DNA from: JAIWNK01 sp964453115
GTDB lineage: Bacteria; Chloroflexota; Anaerolineae; Anaerolineales; Anaerolineaceae
DNA length: 64,000 bases
NCBI GenBank assembly: GCA_964453115.1
Contig: CAYVRT010000016.1
Coordinates: 22,907 to 86,906, forward strand
Direction of reading: 5' to 3'
Shown here: positions 50,139 to 58,789 of the stretch, piece after piece
How the letters are laid out: each line of letters begins with the position of its first letter
Numbering within the stretch: position 1 is the stretch's first letter
Notes under the pieces: model-generated
What the model was told of the DNA's origin: nothing
Seen by the model: the letters and a program-made list of their open reading frames with translations, nothing else
Database searches by the model: none
Made by a program: the position numbers and the translations under genes

Positions 50139-51614
50139 ATGCACACCACCCGAGAGGATTTGCGCTTGAGCAACTGGCCGCCGCGCCCCTGGATTTACGA
50201 AATTAACACCTGGGTCTGGCTGAATGAACTCAGTCAGCGCTATCAACGCCCCATCACGCTTGCCAACCTGCCCGGTGAGGTGCTGGATGAACTGGCTGGC
50301 TGGGGCATGGATGCCATCTGGTTGATGGGCGTGTGGGAACGCAGCCCACACGGCACACAGCTTGCCCTGCAAAACCCGGGGCTGCTGGCTGAGTTTCGGC
50401 GTGTGCTGCCCGATTTCAGCCCCGAAGATGTGGTTGGCTCGCCCTATTGTGTACGCAAGTATCAGGTTGACCCGCAATTGGGCGGCAGCGCAGGGCTTGC
50501 AGCTGCACGGGCAGCCCTGCACCAACGCGGCCTGCGCCTGGTGCTGGATTTTGTCCCCAACCATGTTGCCCCCGACCATCCATGGGTGACGCAACACCCC
50601 GAATATTTCATCACCGGTACCGCCAACGACCAGAAGAAACACCCCGGCGACTTTGTGCAAATTGGCGAAACCATCTACGCCCATGGGCGCGATCCATTCT
50701 TCCCCGCCTGGCCCGATGTTGTGCAGTTGAATGCATTCTCCCCTGCGCTGCGACAGGCGATGACCGCTGTAGTTGAGGAAATTGCGGCCCAATGCGACGC
50801 CGTGCGCTGCGACATGGCCATGCTGCTGGTCAATCGCATCTTTGCCAAAACCTGGCAGCGGCGCGCCGGCAAACCACCGGCGAGCGAATTCTGGCCGGGC
50901 CTGATTGCGCAAGTCAAACAGGCGCACCCGGGCTTCCAATTCCTGGCTGAGGTATATTGGGACATGGAAGCTGAGTTGCTAGCACAGGGCTTTGACAGCT
51001 GCTATGACAAGCGCCTCTACGATCATCTGTTGGCCGGAGATGCAGATGCGCTCTGGCAACATTTGCATGGGCTGGGTAGCCATTGCGAACAGATGACGCA
51101 TTTCATTGAGAACCACGATGAACGACGTGCTGCCCAGGTCTTTGCCGGGCGGCAGCAAGGCGCGGCCCTGGCCTGCTTCAGTGTGCCGGGCGCCAAGCTC
51201 TTTCACGAACAGCAATTCCAGGGCTGGCAGGAACGCCTGCCGGTCTTTTTGCGCCGCCGCCCAACAGAAACAAACGATGCCGCATGTGTGGCCTTTTACC
51301 GTGAGCTGCTCAGCGCACTGCAAGCCGCCGACCTGCGCCACGCCGAATGGCAGCTCTGCCCATCCACACAGGGCGCCCTGATTGGCTGGGGCTGGCAGGG
51401 CCGGGCCGGGCGCTGGCTGGTGCTGGTGAACCTCTCGGCGCGGCGGGTGCGCAGCCGCCTTCAACTGCCCTGGGCCGACCTTGCCGGACGCACCTGGCAT
51501 TTCTCCGACCGGTTGCAAGCCTTTAGCGCCCGCCGGAGCGGCAGTTCATTGCAGAAGGAAGGGCTGTTTGTGGATTTGGCAGCCTGGCAGGCACGTCTAT
51601 TGAAAATAGAATGA
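50139..51614 (+). CDS. GH13-family alpha-amylase-like protein, divergent
   Basis: The 491-residue frame (or 482 from a TTG at 50166) begins LSNWPPRPWIYEINTWVWL. GH13 regions are recognisable but altered: LVLDFVPNHVAPDHPWV (region I), AVRCDMAMLLV with Asp (region II), LAEVYWDMEA with Glu (region III) and FIENHDERR (region IV). The set is complete. The 60-residue N-terminal extension and the lack of a signal peptide are consistent with a cytoplasmic sugar-transforming enzyme of GH13. Expression may be separate from the first GH13 gene. Confidence 0.85.
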   Translation: MHTTREDLRLSNWPPRPWIYEINTWVWLNELSQRYQRPITLANLPGEVLDELAGWGMDAIWLMGVWERSPHGTQLALQNPGLLAEFRRVLPDFSPEDVVGSPYCVRKYQVDPQLGGSAGLAAARAALHQRGLRLVLDFVPNHVAPDHPWVTQHPEYFITGTANDQKKHPGDFVQIGETIYAHGRDPFFPAWPDVVQLNAFSPALRQAMTAVVEEIAAQCDAVRCDMAMLLVNRIFAKTWQRRAGKPPASEFWPGLIAQVKQAHPGFQFLAEVYWDMEAELLAQGFDSCYDKRLYDHLLAGDADALWQHLHGLGSHCEQMTHFIENHDERRAAQVFAGRQQGAALACFSVPGAKLFHEQQFQGWQERLPVFLRRRPTETNDAACVAFYRELLSALQAADLRHAEWQLCPSTQGALIGWGWQGRAGRWLVLVNLSARRVRSRLQLPWADLAGRTWHFSDRLQAFSARRSGSSLQKEGLFVDLAAWQARLLKIE

Positions 51615-52033
51615 ACAAGCTGTTGGATGAAGAAGCGCTCAAACAATGGGTGGTTGAGAAAGTTGGCAGCGGCATGGCCATGCCAGATGTGATTCTGCAC
51701 GTCTGCGAAATGGGGCAAATGAATTGGGCAGAAGCCGAGCAATTTGTACAAACCGTCCAGGTCTATCGCAGCGGCTCAATCAGCAAACGCCGCATGACGG
51801 TCATCGCCCTGCTCTCCATCACGATCCTCATTCCGGGTTTGATACAACTGTGGCAAGGCCTGGCCTATATCTTATCCATGCTCTCACCCAAGATGAGCGA
51901 TTTACAAATTGCCGCCAGCGCCTTCGGCGCGACAGCCATCTTTGGTCAATATCTGCTGCCGGGCATTGGCATGTGCATAGGTGGAACCTGGGGCCTGGTT
52001 TGGGCCTATCAGCAATACCAAAAGAGTCGCTAA
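51611..52033 (+). CDS. Small membrane protein with cytoplasmic helical N-terminus
   Basis: The 140-residue protein has a soluble helical N-terminus (LDEEALKQWVVEKVGSGM then WAEAEQFVQTVQ) and two or three hydrophobic segments (about 62-90 and 105-132). It follows the GH13 gene with a 4-base overlap and converges with the MinD-like gene. Similar short proteins are found in Chloroflexota, but I do not recognise a family. Confidence 0.7.
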   Translation: MNKLLDEEALKQWVVEKVGSGMAMPDVILHVCEMGQMNWAEAEQFVQTVQVYRSGSISKRRMTVIALLSITILIPGLIQLWQGLAYILSMLSPKMSDLQIAASAFGATAIFGQYLLPGIGMCIGGTWGLVWAYQQYQKSR

Positions 52034-52785
52034 GCCAGCAGTGATTGCGCCAGTTTGTGCATCTCCAGCGAAAGCGGGTGCAGCGGGTAACGCAACACAA
52101 ATACATCTGAGCTTGCCAGGCTAGCAAGTTCATCGGAATGTGGCAGCACCCAGGCCTCCGGTGCTGAAAACGCCGTGCGCATCTCATCCACCGCCTGCCC
52201 AACATCCAGCGAAAGCGGCGCATCGTTCAACACCAAAACCTGACGGGGAATGCTCAAATAGCGCGCAGCAATATCCACCAACACCGCCGTGCCCTGGTAA
52301 TCCTGCTGATCGGTGTGGAGCATGGTGACCAATACCTGCGCCTGTGCCATGGTTGCCAGCGTATCGGCATTAATTCCGGCCATCGTATCCAGCAGCACCA
52401 CATCCAGCCCATAGGCATGGGAGAATTGATTGAGCAATTCGCCCAACACCTCAAAGGTATACCGGCCCTGCAACATTCGCTCCACATCGTTGGGGCGTGG
52501 GCTGGCGGAGGCCAACAGCACCTCCCACATCTTGCCGCCAGCCCCCGAGAGCATCACCGGATGGACAAGCTGTGTCAGGCGGCAATTGCCCCACAGGTAA
52601 TCGTTCAACCAGCATTCAATCTGGTCTTCCTGCAAACCAAACAACAAGGTCTGGCTGGGGGTGAGAAAATCGAGGTCAATTACCCCCACCTTGGCCCCGC
52701 CCTGCACGAGCAAGGTTGCCAGGTTGGCAACCAGGTTCGATTTGCCTGTGCCGCGTCGAAACGAATGCACCATAACTGTCTTCAT
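52030..52785 (-). CDS. MinD/ParA-like ATPase (paralogue 1 of 3)
   Basis: The 251-residue ATPase opens VHSFRRGTGKSNLVANLATLL. This is a deviant Walker A in which the signature Lys of KGGxGKT is Arg (Arg10), with Arg11 in place of the first Gly. The switch I region is DLDFLTPSQTL, Walker B-like DVVLLDTMAG and QVLVLNDAP. The C-terminus is SSDVFVLRYPLHPLSLEM. It shares the VHSFRxGTGKSN start with two other genes in this operon. It ends the ten-gene operon and shares one base with the HAMP gene (TAATG). Confidence 0.88.
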   Translation of the reverse strand: MKTVMVHSFRRGTGKSNLVANLATLLVQGGAKVGVIDLDFLTPSQTLLFGLQEDQIECWLNDYLWGNCRLTQLVHPVMLSGAGGKMWEVLLASASPRPNDVERMLQGRYTFEVLGELLNQFSHAYGLDVVLLDTMAGINADTLATMAQAQVLVTMLHTDQQDYQGTAVLVDIAARYLSIPRQVLVLNDAPLSLDVGQAVDEMRTAFSAPEAWVLPHSDELASLASSDVFVLRYPLHPLSLEMHKLAQSLLA

Positions 52786-53819
52786 TACGCTTCTCCATCC
52801 TGGGCTTGTTGCTCCTGCTGCCGTTTGCGCTCACGCAACTGCACAGCCTTGAATTGCAAATCGCGGAAGAAGTCTGTATCCACAATTTCACTGATGGCGG
52901 TTTGCTTCTTGGACTCATCAATTTGGATCTGCAACTCTTCCACCCGCTGCCGCAACGTCTGCTCACGGGCATAGACCTTATCAATCATAATATCGAACAC
53001 TTCGGCCAATTTGCTAATTTCATCGCGGGTCTTCATGCCAGTCAGTGCGGTCAGGTCCTGGTCATAGCGGCCTTCGCCAATCTGCTCGGCAATGCGCGTC
53101 AGCTGCGCAATGGGGCGCGAAAGGCGGTCGGAGAACCACCAAACCGCCACAAACATCACGATGAAAATCACCGCCATGGCCGTGTAAAACAACCGCAACA
53201 TTTTGCCCTGCACCTGCTGGACATAGGCGCTCGAAAAATCAACCCCTGCCGCACCAACCACTTCCCCTTTGCTGTTATAAATCGGCTTACAAACCGTCAC
53301 CCCCCATTGACCATACTCATCCCCGCCGGTTGATTGGTTAAAATTCTCGTTTTCCACAAAGCGCTCCAGGCCAATCGTCAGCAGCAAATTATCCGCTGGC
53401 TCCTGATAAGCATCCAATGGCCTGGCACCATCGCGCGGTTCCAGCATAGCACCATGGCTACCAATGAACTTGACCTCATTCGGCAAATCGCCTTTGATGT
53501 AGGTATAAACAAAGGCGCGCGGCTCCACGTCGTTAACGTGCTTGAGCCATTGGACATGCTCCCAATAGGCCGGCAAATCGGTATAGCCATCTTCGCGCAG
53601 GACAATTTCTTTGGGGAGCGCCTCAAACGCATCGCCATCAATCCCCACCACCACCCCATCGAGTGTCTTACGAGCATCTTCTTTAATCTGTTCCCAAACC
53701 TGGTCTGTGACGAAATTATAGAACCAGAAAAAGGTACCGCCCAGGGCCACAACGAGTAATAACAAAATCGTCCGAAGCAATTTCATGCGGACACTGACAA
53801 AGCGCTGACGTTTGGCCAT
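52785..53819 (-). CDS. Cache-like and HAMP transmembrane sensor without output domain
   Basis: The 344-residue protein has TM1 (about 13-35), an extracytoplasmic Cache-like sensor (about 40-210), TM2 (about 216-238) and a HAMP domain (about 239-292, RLSRPIAQLTRIAEQI). A C-terminal coiled coil follows with a conserved ending QRVEELQIQIDES then EIVDTDFFRDLQ. No kinase, cyclase or methyl-accepting domain is present. Similar tails precede outputs in some bacterial cyclases and sensors. It sits next to a MinD-like ATPase, so signal relay to ATPases is possible but inferred. Confidence 0.85.
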   Translation of the reverse strand: MAKRQRFVSVRMKLLRTILLLLVVALGGTFFWFYNFVTDQVWEQIKEDARKTLDGVVVGIDGDAFEALPKEIVLREDGYTDLPAYWEHVQWLKHVNDVEPRAFVYTYIKGDLPNEVKFIGSHGAMLEPRDGARPLDAYQEPADNLLLTIGLERFVENENFNQSTGGDEYGQWGVTVCKPIYNSKGEVVGAAGVDFSSAYVQQVQGKMLRLFYTAMAVIFIVMFVAVWWFSDRLSRPIAQLTRIAEQIGEGRYDQDLTALTGMKTRDEISKLAEVFDIMIDKVYAREQTLRQRVEELQIQIDESKKQTAISEIVDTDFFRDLQFKAVQLRERKRQQEQQAQDGEA

Positions 53820-53822
53820 TCT

Positions 53823-54545
53823 CTATTCCTCCAGGGATGTTAAAGATTGTAAGGATTGTTGAACTTTTGGGTGATCTTCTGGCAGGCCGTAAAAATCAAC
53901 CAGGAAAGCCTGTACAGCCCGGCGCAGCACGTCCACCGTTGGTCGCTCAGCACAGGCTGAAGAGGGAAAAAACCCCAAATGCAAAGGGTGAAACTGATAA
54001 ACCTGCGGGCCCGGGTATGACTCAAGGCCCTCCGGTAGGCGCGGTTCTTCATAGGCAACCGGCAGCAAGAGAAAACCATATTTCTCATATTGCCGCGTCA
54101 GTTTTTGCAAATCTACCTCGGCAAAGAAGCCGGATAAGGGCGCGTGTCCAAGCCGCCTGACATCTTCTGCCAGGGCGAGGTGGGTTGCCGCGATGCTCGC
54201 CTCAGAAAGGCGCGCATAGCTGCCCACCATCTGCTTGCGATATTGCGGCAAAACAGCAATATAAATCCCCAGCCCAACCTGCCGGGATACGCAATAGGAA
54301 AAGTGGGTCATGCCCACCGGCTGCCCATCAAAATACAACAGCCACAAATGATGAATGAAGTTCGGGTCAGCATCGGCTGGCGCCAGCGCCAAGTCTTGCA
54401 AGGCCTTCCACAAAAAAGGCGTTGCTGCATATTGTGGGAAGAGCTGGTCATAAATTGCCTTCACCACCGGCAAACGATCGGCATGAGCGCCGTTGGTCAA
54501 TTCCAGGCCCATCAGACGGGCGTCAATCCTATTCAGGTAGTCCAT
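53823..54545 (-). CDS. GNAT-like acyltransferase paralogue A
   Basis: The 240-residue protein has a GNAT-like core with VGMTHFSYCVSRQVGLGIYIAVLPQYRKQMVGS, where a degenerate motif A is visible. A C-terminal extension of about 60 residues reads QVYQFHPLHLGFFPSS then AFLVDFYGLPEDHPKVQ. This tail recurs in the next gene, so the two are tandem paralogues. Acyl-CoA binding is plausible, but the motif is weak. It starts 3 bases from the HAMP gene and overlaps the previous gene by 13 bases. Confidence 0.7.
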   Translation of the reverse strand: MDYLNRIDARLMGLELTNGAHADRLPVVKAIYDQLFPQYAATPFLWKALQDLALAPADADPNFIHHLWLLYFDGQPVGMTHFSYCVSRQVGLGIYIAVLPQYRKQMVGSYARLSEASIAATHLALAEDVRRLGHAPLSGFFAEVDLQKLTRQYEKYGFLLLPVAYEEPRLPEGLESYPGPQVYQFHPLHLGFFPSSACAERPTVDVLRRAVQAFLVDFYGLPEDHPKVQQSLQSLTSLEE

Positions 54546-55246
54546 GTTTCCCCCTGATCAATAGTTTGAATGGCCTGTCGCAGCACCGGATGTGTATCCG
54601 GCAGGCCATAATAATCGGAAAGGAAGGCCAGCACAACGCTGTGTGCGACCTGCGGCAAAGGCTGTTGGTGTGCCAACGGCAGTGCAAAAATACCCAAAAA
54701 CAACGGGTGAAAATCATCCTGCTGAGGGGCAAGTTCCGTGCGCATGCTGGCCGTCTGCCCACCAGATGGCTCGCCGTAGCGCAAATGAAAAAGACGCAGC
54801 CCCATGTGCTGATAGCGCTCGGCCAGTGCCGGGCTATCCACCTCCAGTGCCAACCCCAAGGCCTGGCCCGCACCATCCTCGTCCACCTGCGCCAACATCT
54901 CAGCCACCAAAAAATCGGATAAGCGATCAAAACCCGGCGGGGCCAGGCGGCGCGCTTCGGGGCGCAGGGCAAAAAAAAGTAACATACCCAGGGCACGCGC
55001 CGGGTTGTAGAGGAAAAAGCTCATCCCGACCGGCTGCTCATGCTGACGCACCAGCCACAAATGCGGGCGCAGCCCCGGCACGACGGCCTGCCCAAGCACC
55101 GCAAGGCGCAGCTCGTCCACATTCGCCGGCAACTCGGCATAGTCGGGGAAGTACTCAGCCCACAGTGCAATCAATTCATCCAGGCCCTGACCATTGCCAC
55201 CGGCCAGTTCTTGCACCTGCAAACCAAGCTGCGAGCAATCCTTCAT
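54533..55246 (-). CDS. GNAT-like acyltransferase paralogue B
   Basis: The 237-residue protein starts at the ATG at 55246, two bases after the transporter stop. A longer frame to 55327 is read through the transporter gene and rejected. The central region QPVGMSFFLYNPARALGMLLFFALRPEARRL parallels paralogue A. The tail AFLSDYYGLPDTHPVLRQAIQTI aligns with that of A. Sequence drift between the two is large, so the duplication is old. The motif A glycines are not conserved, so activity is uncertain. Confidence 0.7.
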   Translation of the reverse strand: MKDCSQLGLQVQELAGGNGQGLDELIALWAEYFPDYAELPANVDELRLAVLGQAVVPGLRPHLWLVRQHEQPVGMSFFLYNPARALGMLLFFALRPEARRLAPPGFDRLSDFLVAEMLAQVDEDGAGQALGLALEVDSPALAERYQHMGLRLFHLRYGEPSGGQTASMRTELAPQQDDFHPLFLGIFALPLAHQQPLPQVAHSVVLAFLSDYYGLPDTHPVLRQAIQTIDQGETWTT

Positions 55247-55247
55247 C

Positions 55248-56591
55248 CTAAAACTCCAACTTATCCAACACATCGGAGCGTGTGCGCTGCCGCCGCTTGA
55301 GCCGCCAGTTGAGCAAACTGGCATCATAGGTGCGCACCATGCGATACATCCACCACAACGCCAGCGCCGATGCCAAAACTGCCAGCACCAGGTAGGCGCG
55401 GTGCAATTCCAGACCCAACGTCAGGCCCAGCCACACCACCGCACCAGTCAACAAACAGCCAAGCACAATCCCAAACGCTGGCACATAGCCATCCAGCAAG
55501 GCGCTCACCCGTCCGCGCCGCTCTTCTGGAATGAGTGCCTGCATGGATTTGACAGCCGAATCGTAGGTGGTTTGGCGGAAGAGCATGAAGGCCCCCGTCC
55601 CAAGCACCATCACCCACAAGCCGGGTGCCAGCAACGCCGCCACCGCGCCCAGCAGTGTGACAATTGGCAGGATGAAGAGGGTGCGTTTCAGCCCCAGGTC
55701 TCGGATGATGCGGCTGGTGAGCAGCGCCTGCACAGCAAAGGCCAGCACAGCCAACACCAGACGATAGATGGAATAGAAACGCTGATAATCAAACTGGGTC
55801 GGGAAGGAAGCATCGCTCACGACAAAGAAGCGAAATTCCAGCACAATGCTGCAAAACGCCATCGCCAGCACGCCATAGGTCAGGTAGCGAAAGGAATCAA
55901 CCTCGCGGATGAAGCTCCAGCCTTCGGCCAATGTTTGGCGCAGCGACTCGGTTTGTTGAACAGTTTGGCGCAGTTTGACGCCACGCAGCCCAAGCACCAG
56001 CAGCCCAATCGCCACCAGGTACAGCACCACAATCCAGGTCAGAACTGCTTCGGGCGGCAGTGCCAACGCCTGCAAGAGCCAGGGCAGCAACATGGCCAGC
56101 AAAATGCCGGCCAGCTGCCCCACCAGGCCACCACTCGAAATCAACGGAAACAAGCGTGTGGATTGCTCCATCGTCATCGTATCATTGGCCAGCACCCAAA
56201 AGATGAGCGGGAAGAAGACAAATTGCTGCTCGGCCAAAACAAACATGACCGAGTAATTTAGCCAGCCAGGTGCCCCCACCAAAAACAGAATCCGCAGCAC
56301 AACAAATGCCAGGGCAAACAGCAACAACATCCCACCCACCAGTTTGTCGCGCCCAAACCGGTCAATGATCAGGCTTTGCAGCGCGCTGCTGAACAAGATC
56401 AGCAGGTAATCCACAATGTACACAATCAGAATCTGATTGACCCCACCGGCGGTCAAAAAGCCGCTCACTGCCACAATCCCAGCCAGCCCAGAACACAAGG
56501 CGTTGATTAGCAAGATGCTGCCCAACGTCAAAACCAGACCGGCCTCCCCTTTCCGGATGCGGAAGAAGCGGCTAAAACCGTCGTTTATCAT
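55248..56591 (-). CDS. NTP/NDP-translocase-like or MFS-type transporter
   Basis: The 447-residue membrane protein has about 12 hydrophobic segments. The N-terminal FRIRKGEAGLVLTLGSILLINAL resembles ATP:ADP antiporter (Tlc) family starts. Charged loops LIIDRFGRDKLVG and IRDLGLKRTLFI separate the two six-helix halves, and the C-terminal loop carries YDASLLNWRLKRRQRTR. Similar proteins are common in free-living bacteria without a proven nucleotide substrate. Its place in a signalling operon is unusual. Confidence 0.78.
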   Translation of the reverse strand: MINDGFSRFFRIRKGEAGLVLTLGSILLINALCSGLAGIVAVSGFLTAGGVNQILIVYIVDYLLILFSSALQSLIIDRFGRDKLVGGMLLLFALAFVVLRILFLVGAPGWLNYSVMFVLAEQQFVFFPLIFWVLANDTMTMEQSTRLFPLISSGGLVGQLAGILLAMLLPWLLQALALPPEAVLTWIVVLYLVAIGLLVLGLRGVKLRQTVQQTESLRQTLAEGWSFIREVDSFRYLTYGVLAMAFCSIVLEFRFFVVSDASFPTQFDYQRFYSIYRLVLAVLAFAVQALLTSRIIRDLGLKRTLFILPIVTLLGAVAALLAPGLWVMVLGTGAFMLFRQTTYDSAVKSMQALIPEERRGRVSALLDGYVPAFGIVLGCLLTGAVVWLGLTLGLELHRAYLVLAVLASALALWWMYRMVRTYDASLLNWRLKRRQRTRSDVLDKLEF

Positions 56592-56592
56592 T

Positions 56593-57348
56593 TTATTTCA
56601 GAATCCGTTCTGCCAAGAGCTTGTAAGTGCGCGTGACGGGATGGTCGGGGAATTGCATGGAGAAGACACCCGAGCTAGCAAGCGACATCATATCATCGGA
56701 ATGTGGCAAGACTGCCGCCACCTCGCAGCTATAGGTCTGCTCAACCCTGGAGCGCACCGCTGCCATATCAAACTGCTGCGGCACCTTGTTGACCACCAGG
56801 AAGAGGTTCGGGACGCCCAGCTTCCGGGCAATATCCACCGTCACACTCGTCCCCTGATAATCCTGCGCATCGGGGCGCATGATGATGACCAGCACCTCGG
56901 AAATAGCCAACGAGAGCAGTGTCTCCTCGTTCAAACCAGGGTGCGTATCAATCAAAAGCAGGTCGAGCTTGAGCGTATTAATGATGGATTGAAAGCCATC
57001 GCTCAACAAATCGGCATCATAGCCCTCGCGCAGCACGCGGGCAATTTCGCCCGGCTTGATGCTGGAAGGGATGAGGAAGACCTTGCCCGGCACCGGTGCC
57101 CGCAAATAGGGCGTCACATCGTGTGCGGCATCGCGAATTTCGCATTTGCCCCACAAATAATCGTTCAGCGAATGCACCATGCGTTCTTCTTCCAGGCCCA
57201 GGATGACATGAATCCCCGGTGATTGGATGTCTGTATCCACGACCCCCACTTTCAGGCCGCGCTGCGCATAAATGGCAGCCAGATTGGCGGTTGTATTCGA
57301 TTTTCCTGTACCGCCCCGAAACGAGTGAACCGACAAAATTTTTCCCAT
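56593..57348 (-). CDS. MinD/ParA-like ATPase (paralogue 2 of 3)
   Basis: The 251-residue ATPase opens LSVHSFRGGTGKSNTTANLAAIYAQ, with Arg11 at the signature-Lys position. Then VVDTDIQSPGIHV, LLLIDTHPGLNEE and LVIIMRPDAQDYQGT. The ending is SSGVFSMQFPDHPVTRTYK. The DTDIQSPG and IDTHPG blocks are shared with paralogue 3 and differ from paralogue 1 (DLDFLTPSQ). It is separated by one base from the transporter gene. Confidence 0.9.
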   Translation of the reverse strand: MGKILSVHSFRGGTGKSNTTANLAAIYAQRGLKVGVVDTDIQSPGIHVILGLEEERMVHSLNDYLWGKCEIRDAAHDVTPYLRAPVPGKVFLIPSSIKPGEIARVLREGYDADLLSDGFQSIINTLKLDLLLIDTHPGLNEETLLSLAISEVLVIIMRPDAQDYQGTSVTVDIARKLGVPNLFLVVNKVPQQFDMAAVRSRVEQTYSCEVAAVLPHSDDMMSLASSGVFSMQFPDHPVTRTYKLLAERILK

Positions 57349-57378
57349 ACCTTTTTATCCTCCAAACATCATAAAGTT

Positions 57379-57756
57379 TCAACCAGCCTGCGATTCACCT
57401 TCATCCGTCGCAGGCGAATTTTGGGCCTGTGCAATTCGGTCATTCAGCGTTGCCCAAATGCCCGACATAGCCGAAGCACGGCGGCGCAAATTGACCTCAT
57501 ATTGATCTTCATGGCGCAGCAGCCAGTTCTGACGCGTCAATTCATCCAGTGCCTGCTCCAATTCAGAGTGCGTCATCTCCCCGGCATTGCACACCACTTC
57601 AACCATCTGTTCCAGCGTGAGGGTATTCTCGCGCAACATCAAGCGCATCACCCGGCGCAAGGGCGGCGGCAGCTCGGCAATTTCCAGCGGACTGATGCCC
57701 TCGCTATGCTTTTCAACCTTTAACCGTTTGCTCAAACGGTCATACATGCTTTCCAT
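57379..57756 (-). CDS. Helical hypothetical, possible winged-helix-like protein
   Basis: The 125-residue protein starts at the ATG at 57756 (aaggaggggtgg before it). A segment ISPLEIAELPPPLRRVMRLMLRENTLTLEQMVEVVCNAGEMTHSELEQALDELTRQNWLLRHEDQYEV reads like a short winged helix (about 15-90). A helical tail follows. DNA binding is possible but not proven. No named family is recognised. Confidence 0.6.
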   Translation of the reverse strand: MESMYDRLSKRLKVEKHSEGISPLEIAELPPPLRRVMRLMLRENTLTLEQMVEVVCNAGEMTHSELEQALDELTRQNWLLRHEDQYEVNLRRRASAMSGIWATLNDRIAQAQNSPATDEGESQAG

Positions 57757-57767
57757 TCCACCCCTCC

Positions 57768-57980
57768 TTAGTATAACTCCGGCATGGGGATTGGCTCGGG
57801 CTGTGGCTGACACAGGCCACACCAGACAGCATCTGCAACCGCCAACCCTTTCGGAGTCTGATTACCGGCCAGGAACATGGTGATAAAGGCCGGCATGATC
57901 TTGGCGTGATCCTTACACACCGCCCGACCACAAAAATAGCACACGGCATGAGCCGGTTTTTCACAATGCCAGCATAACAT
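57768..57980 (-). CDS. Small cysteine-rich zinc-binding protein
   Basis: The 70-residue protein has a B-box-like ligand pattern: CWHCEKPAHAVCYFCGRAVCKDH, then WCGLCQPQPEP. Paired CxxC motifs and His point to two zinc sites. Short B-box-type proteins of this kind occur in several bacterial groups. It lies between the winged-helix-like gene and paralogue 3 with 11- and 13-base gaps. A structural or protein-binding role is likely. Confidence 0.72.
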   Translation of the reverse strand: MLCWHCEKPAHAVCYFCGRAVCKDHAKIMPAFITMFLAGNQTPKGLAVADAVWCGLCQPQPEPIPMPELY

Positions 57981-57993
57981 AGGGTCTCCTTAT

Positions 57994-58767
57994 TTAAACC
58001 AAAATGGCATCGGCCAGTTCGCGCGCCGCCAACGACCAGGGATGATCCGGATATAGGAGGCTAAACAAATCGGCGCTGCCCAGTTCCACCATTTCCTCGC
58101 TGAGCGGCAGGGCTGCCCCAACCGGCACGCCAAATTTCAGTGCCACCTCCTGGCGCGCCTGTGCAAAATCAAATTTGCGCGGCACCTTGTTCAGTGCAAT
58201 GAACATCGCCGGCACATCCAGGCTGCGCGCCACATCCACCGTCACGCTTGTGCCTTGCAAATCTTGCTGATCCGGGCGCACCACAATCACCAGCACATCC
58301 GAAATGGCAATCGAGAGGAGCGTCTCCTGATTGAGGCCGGGGTGTGTATCAATGAATAGATAGTCGAGTGTCAGGGCCTTTGCAATGCGGCTGAGTCCCT
58401 TGTTGAGCGTGCGCACCTCGTAGCCTTCCTTGAGGATTTTGCTAATTTCGCCGCCATTGATGCTGGAAGGCACCAGCCAGATGCTAGTACGGGCCAATTT
58501 TTGCAGGCCGGCCTTTTGCTGCGGCGCCTCGCCCACCGCATAGGCCACTTGCTCAATTTCACACTCGCCGCGCAGAAATTGATTGAGCGTGTGCGTCATG
58601 CTCTGATCATCCAGGCCAAACAGGACATGAATGCCGGGTGATTGAATATCTGTATCTACAATGCCAACCCGTTTGCCACGCAAAGCAGCCAGGGCAGCCA
58701 GATTGGCGGTCAGGTTCGATTTGCCTGTTCCGCCGCGAAACGAATGGATGGAGATGAATTTTGCCAT
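57994..58767 (-). CDS. MinD/ParA-like ATPase (paralogue 3 of 3)
   Basis: The 257-residue ATPase opens ISIHSFRGGTGKSNLTANLAALAAL, again with Arg11 instead of the signature Lys. It has VDTDIQSPGIHVLFGLDD, LFIDTHPGLNQETLL, VIVVRPDQQDLQGTSVTVDV and ALPLSEEMVELGSADLF. It is the closest paralogue of copy 2. All three carry HSFR-GTGKSN. Deviant Walker A proteins with Arg in place of the signature Lys may hydrolyse ATP or dimerise differently. Confidence 0.9.
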   Translation of the reverse strand: MAKFISIHSFRGGTGKSNLTANLAALAALRGKRVGIVDTDIQSPGIHVLFGLDDQSMTHTLNQFLRGECEIEQVAYAVGEAPQQKAGLQKLARTSIWLVPSSINGGEISKILKEGYEVRTLNKGLSRIAKALTLDYLFIDTHPGLNQETLLSIAISDVLVIVVRPDQQDLQGTSVTVDVARSLDVPAMFIALNKVPRKFDFAQARQEVALKFGVPVGAALPLSEEMVELGSADLFSLLYPDHPWSLAARELADAILV

Positions 58768-58789
58768 AGAAAACCTCGATCAAAAAGGG

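Noticed and set aside
48790..50169. 459-codon plus-strand frame opposite the M28 gene
   Set aside because: Gln/His/Pro-rich shadow of the peptidase gene.
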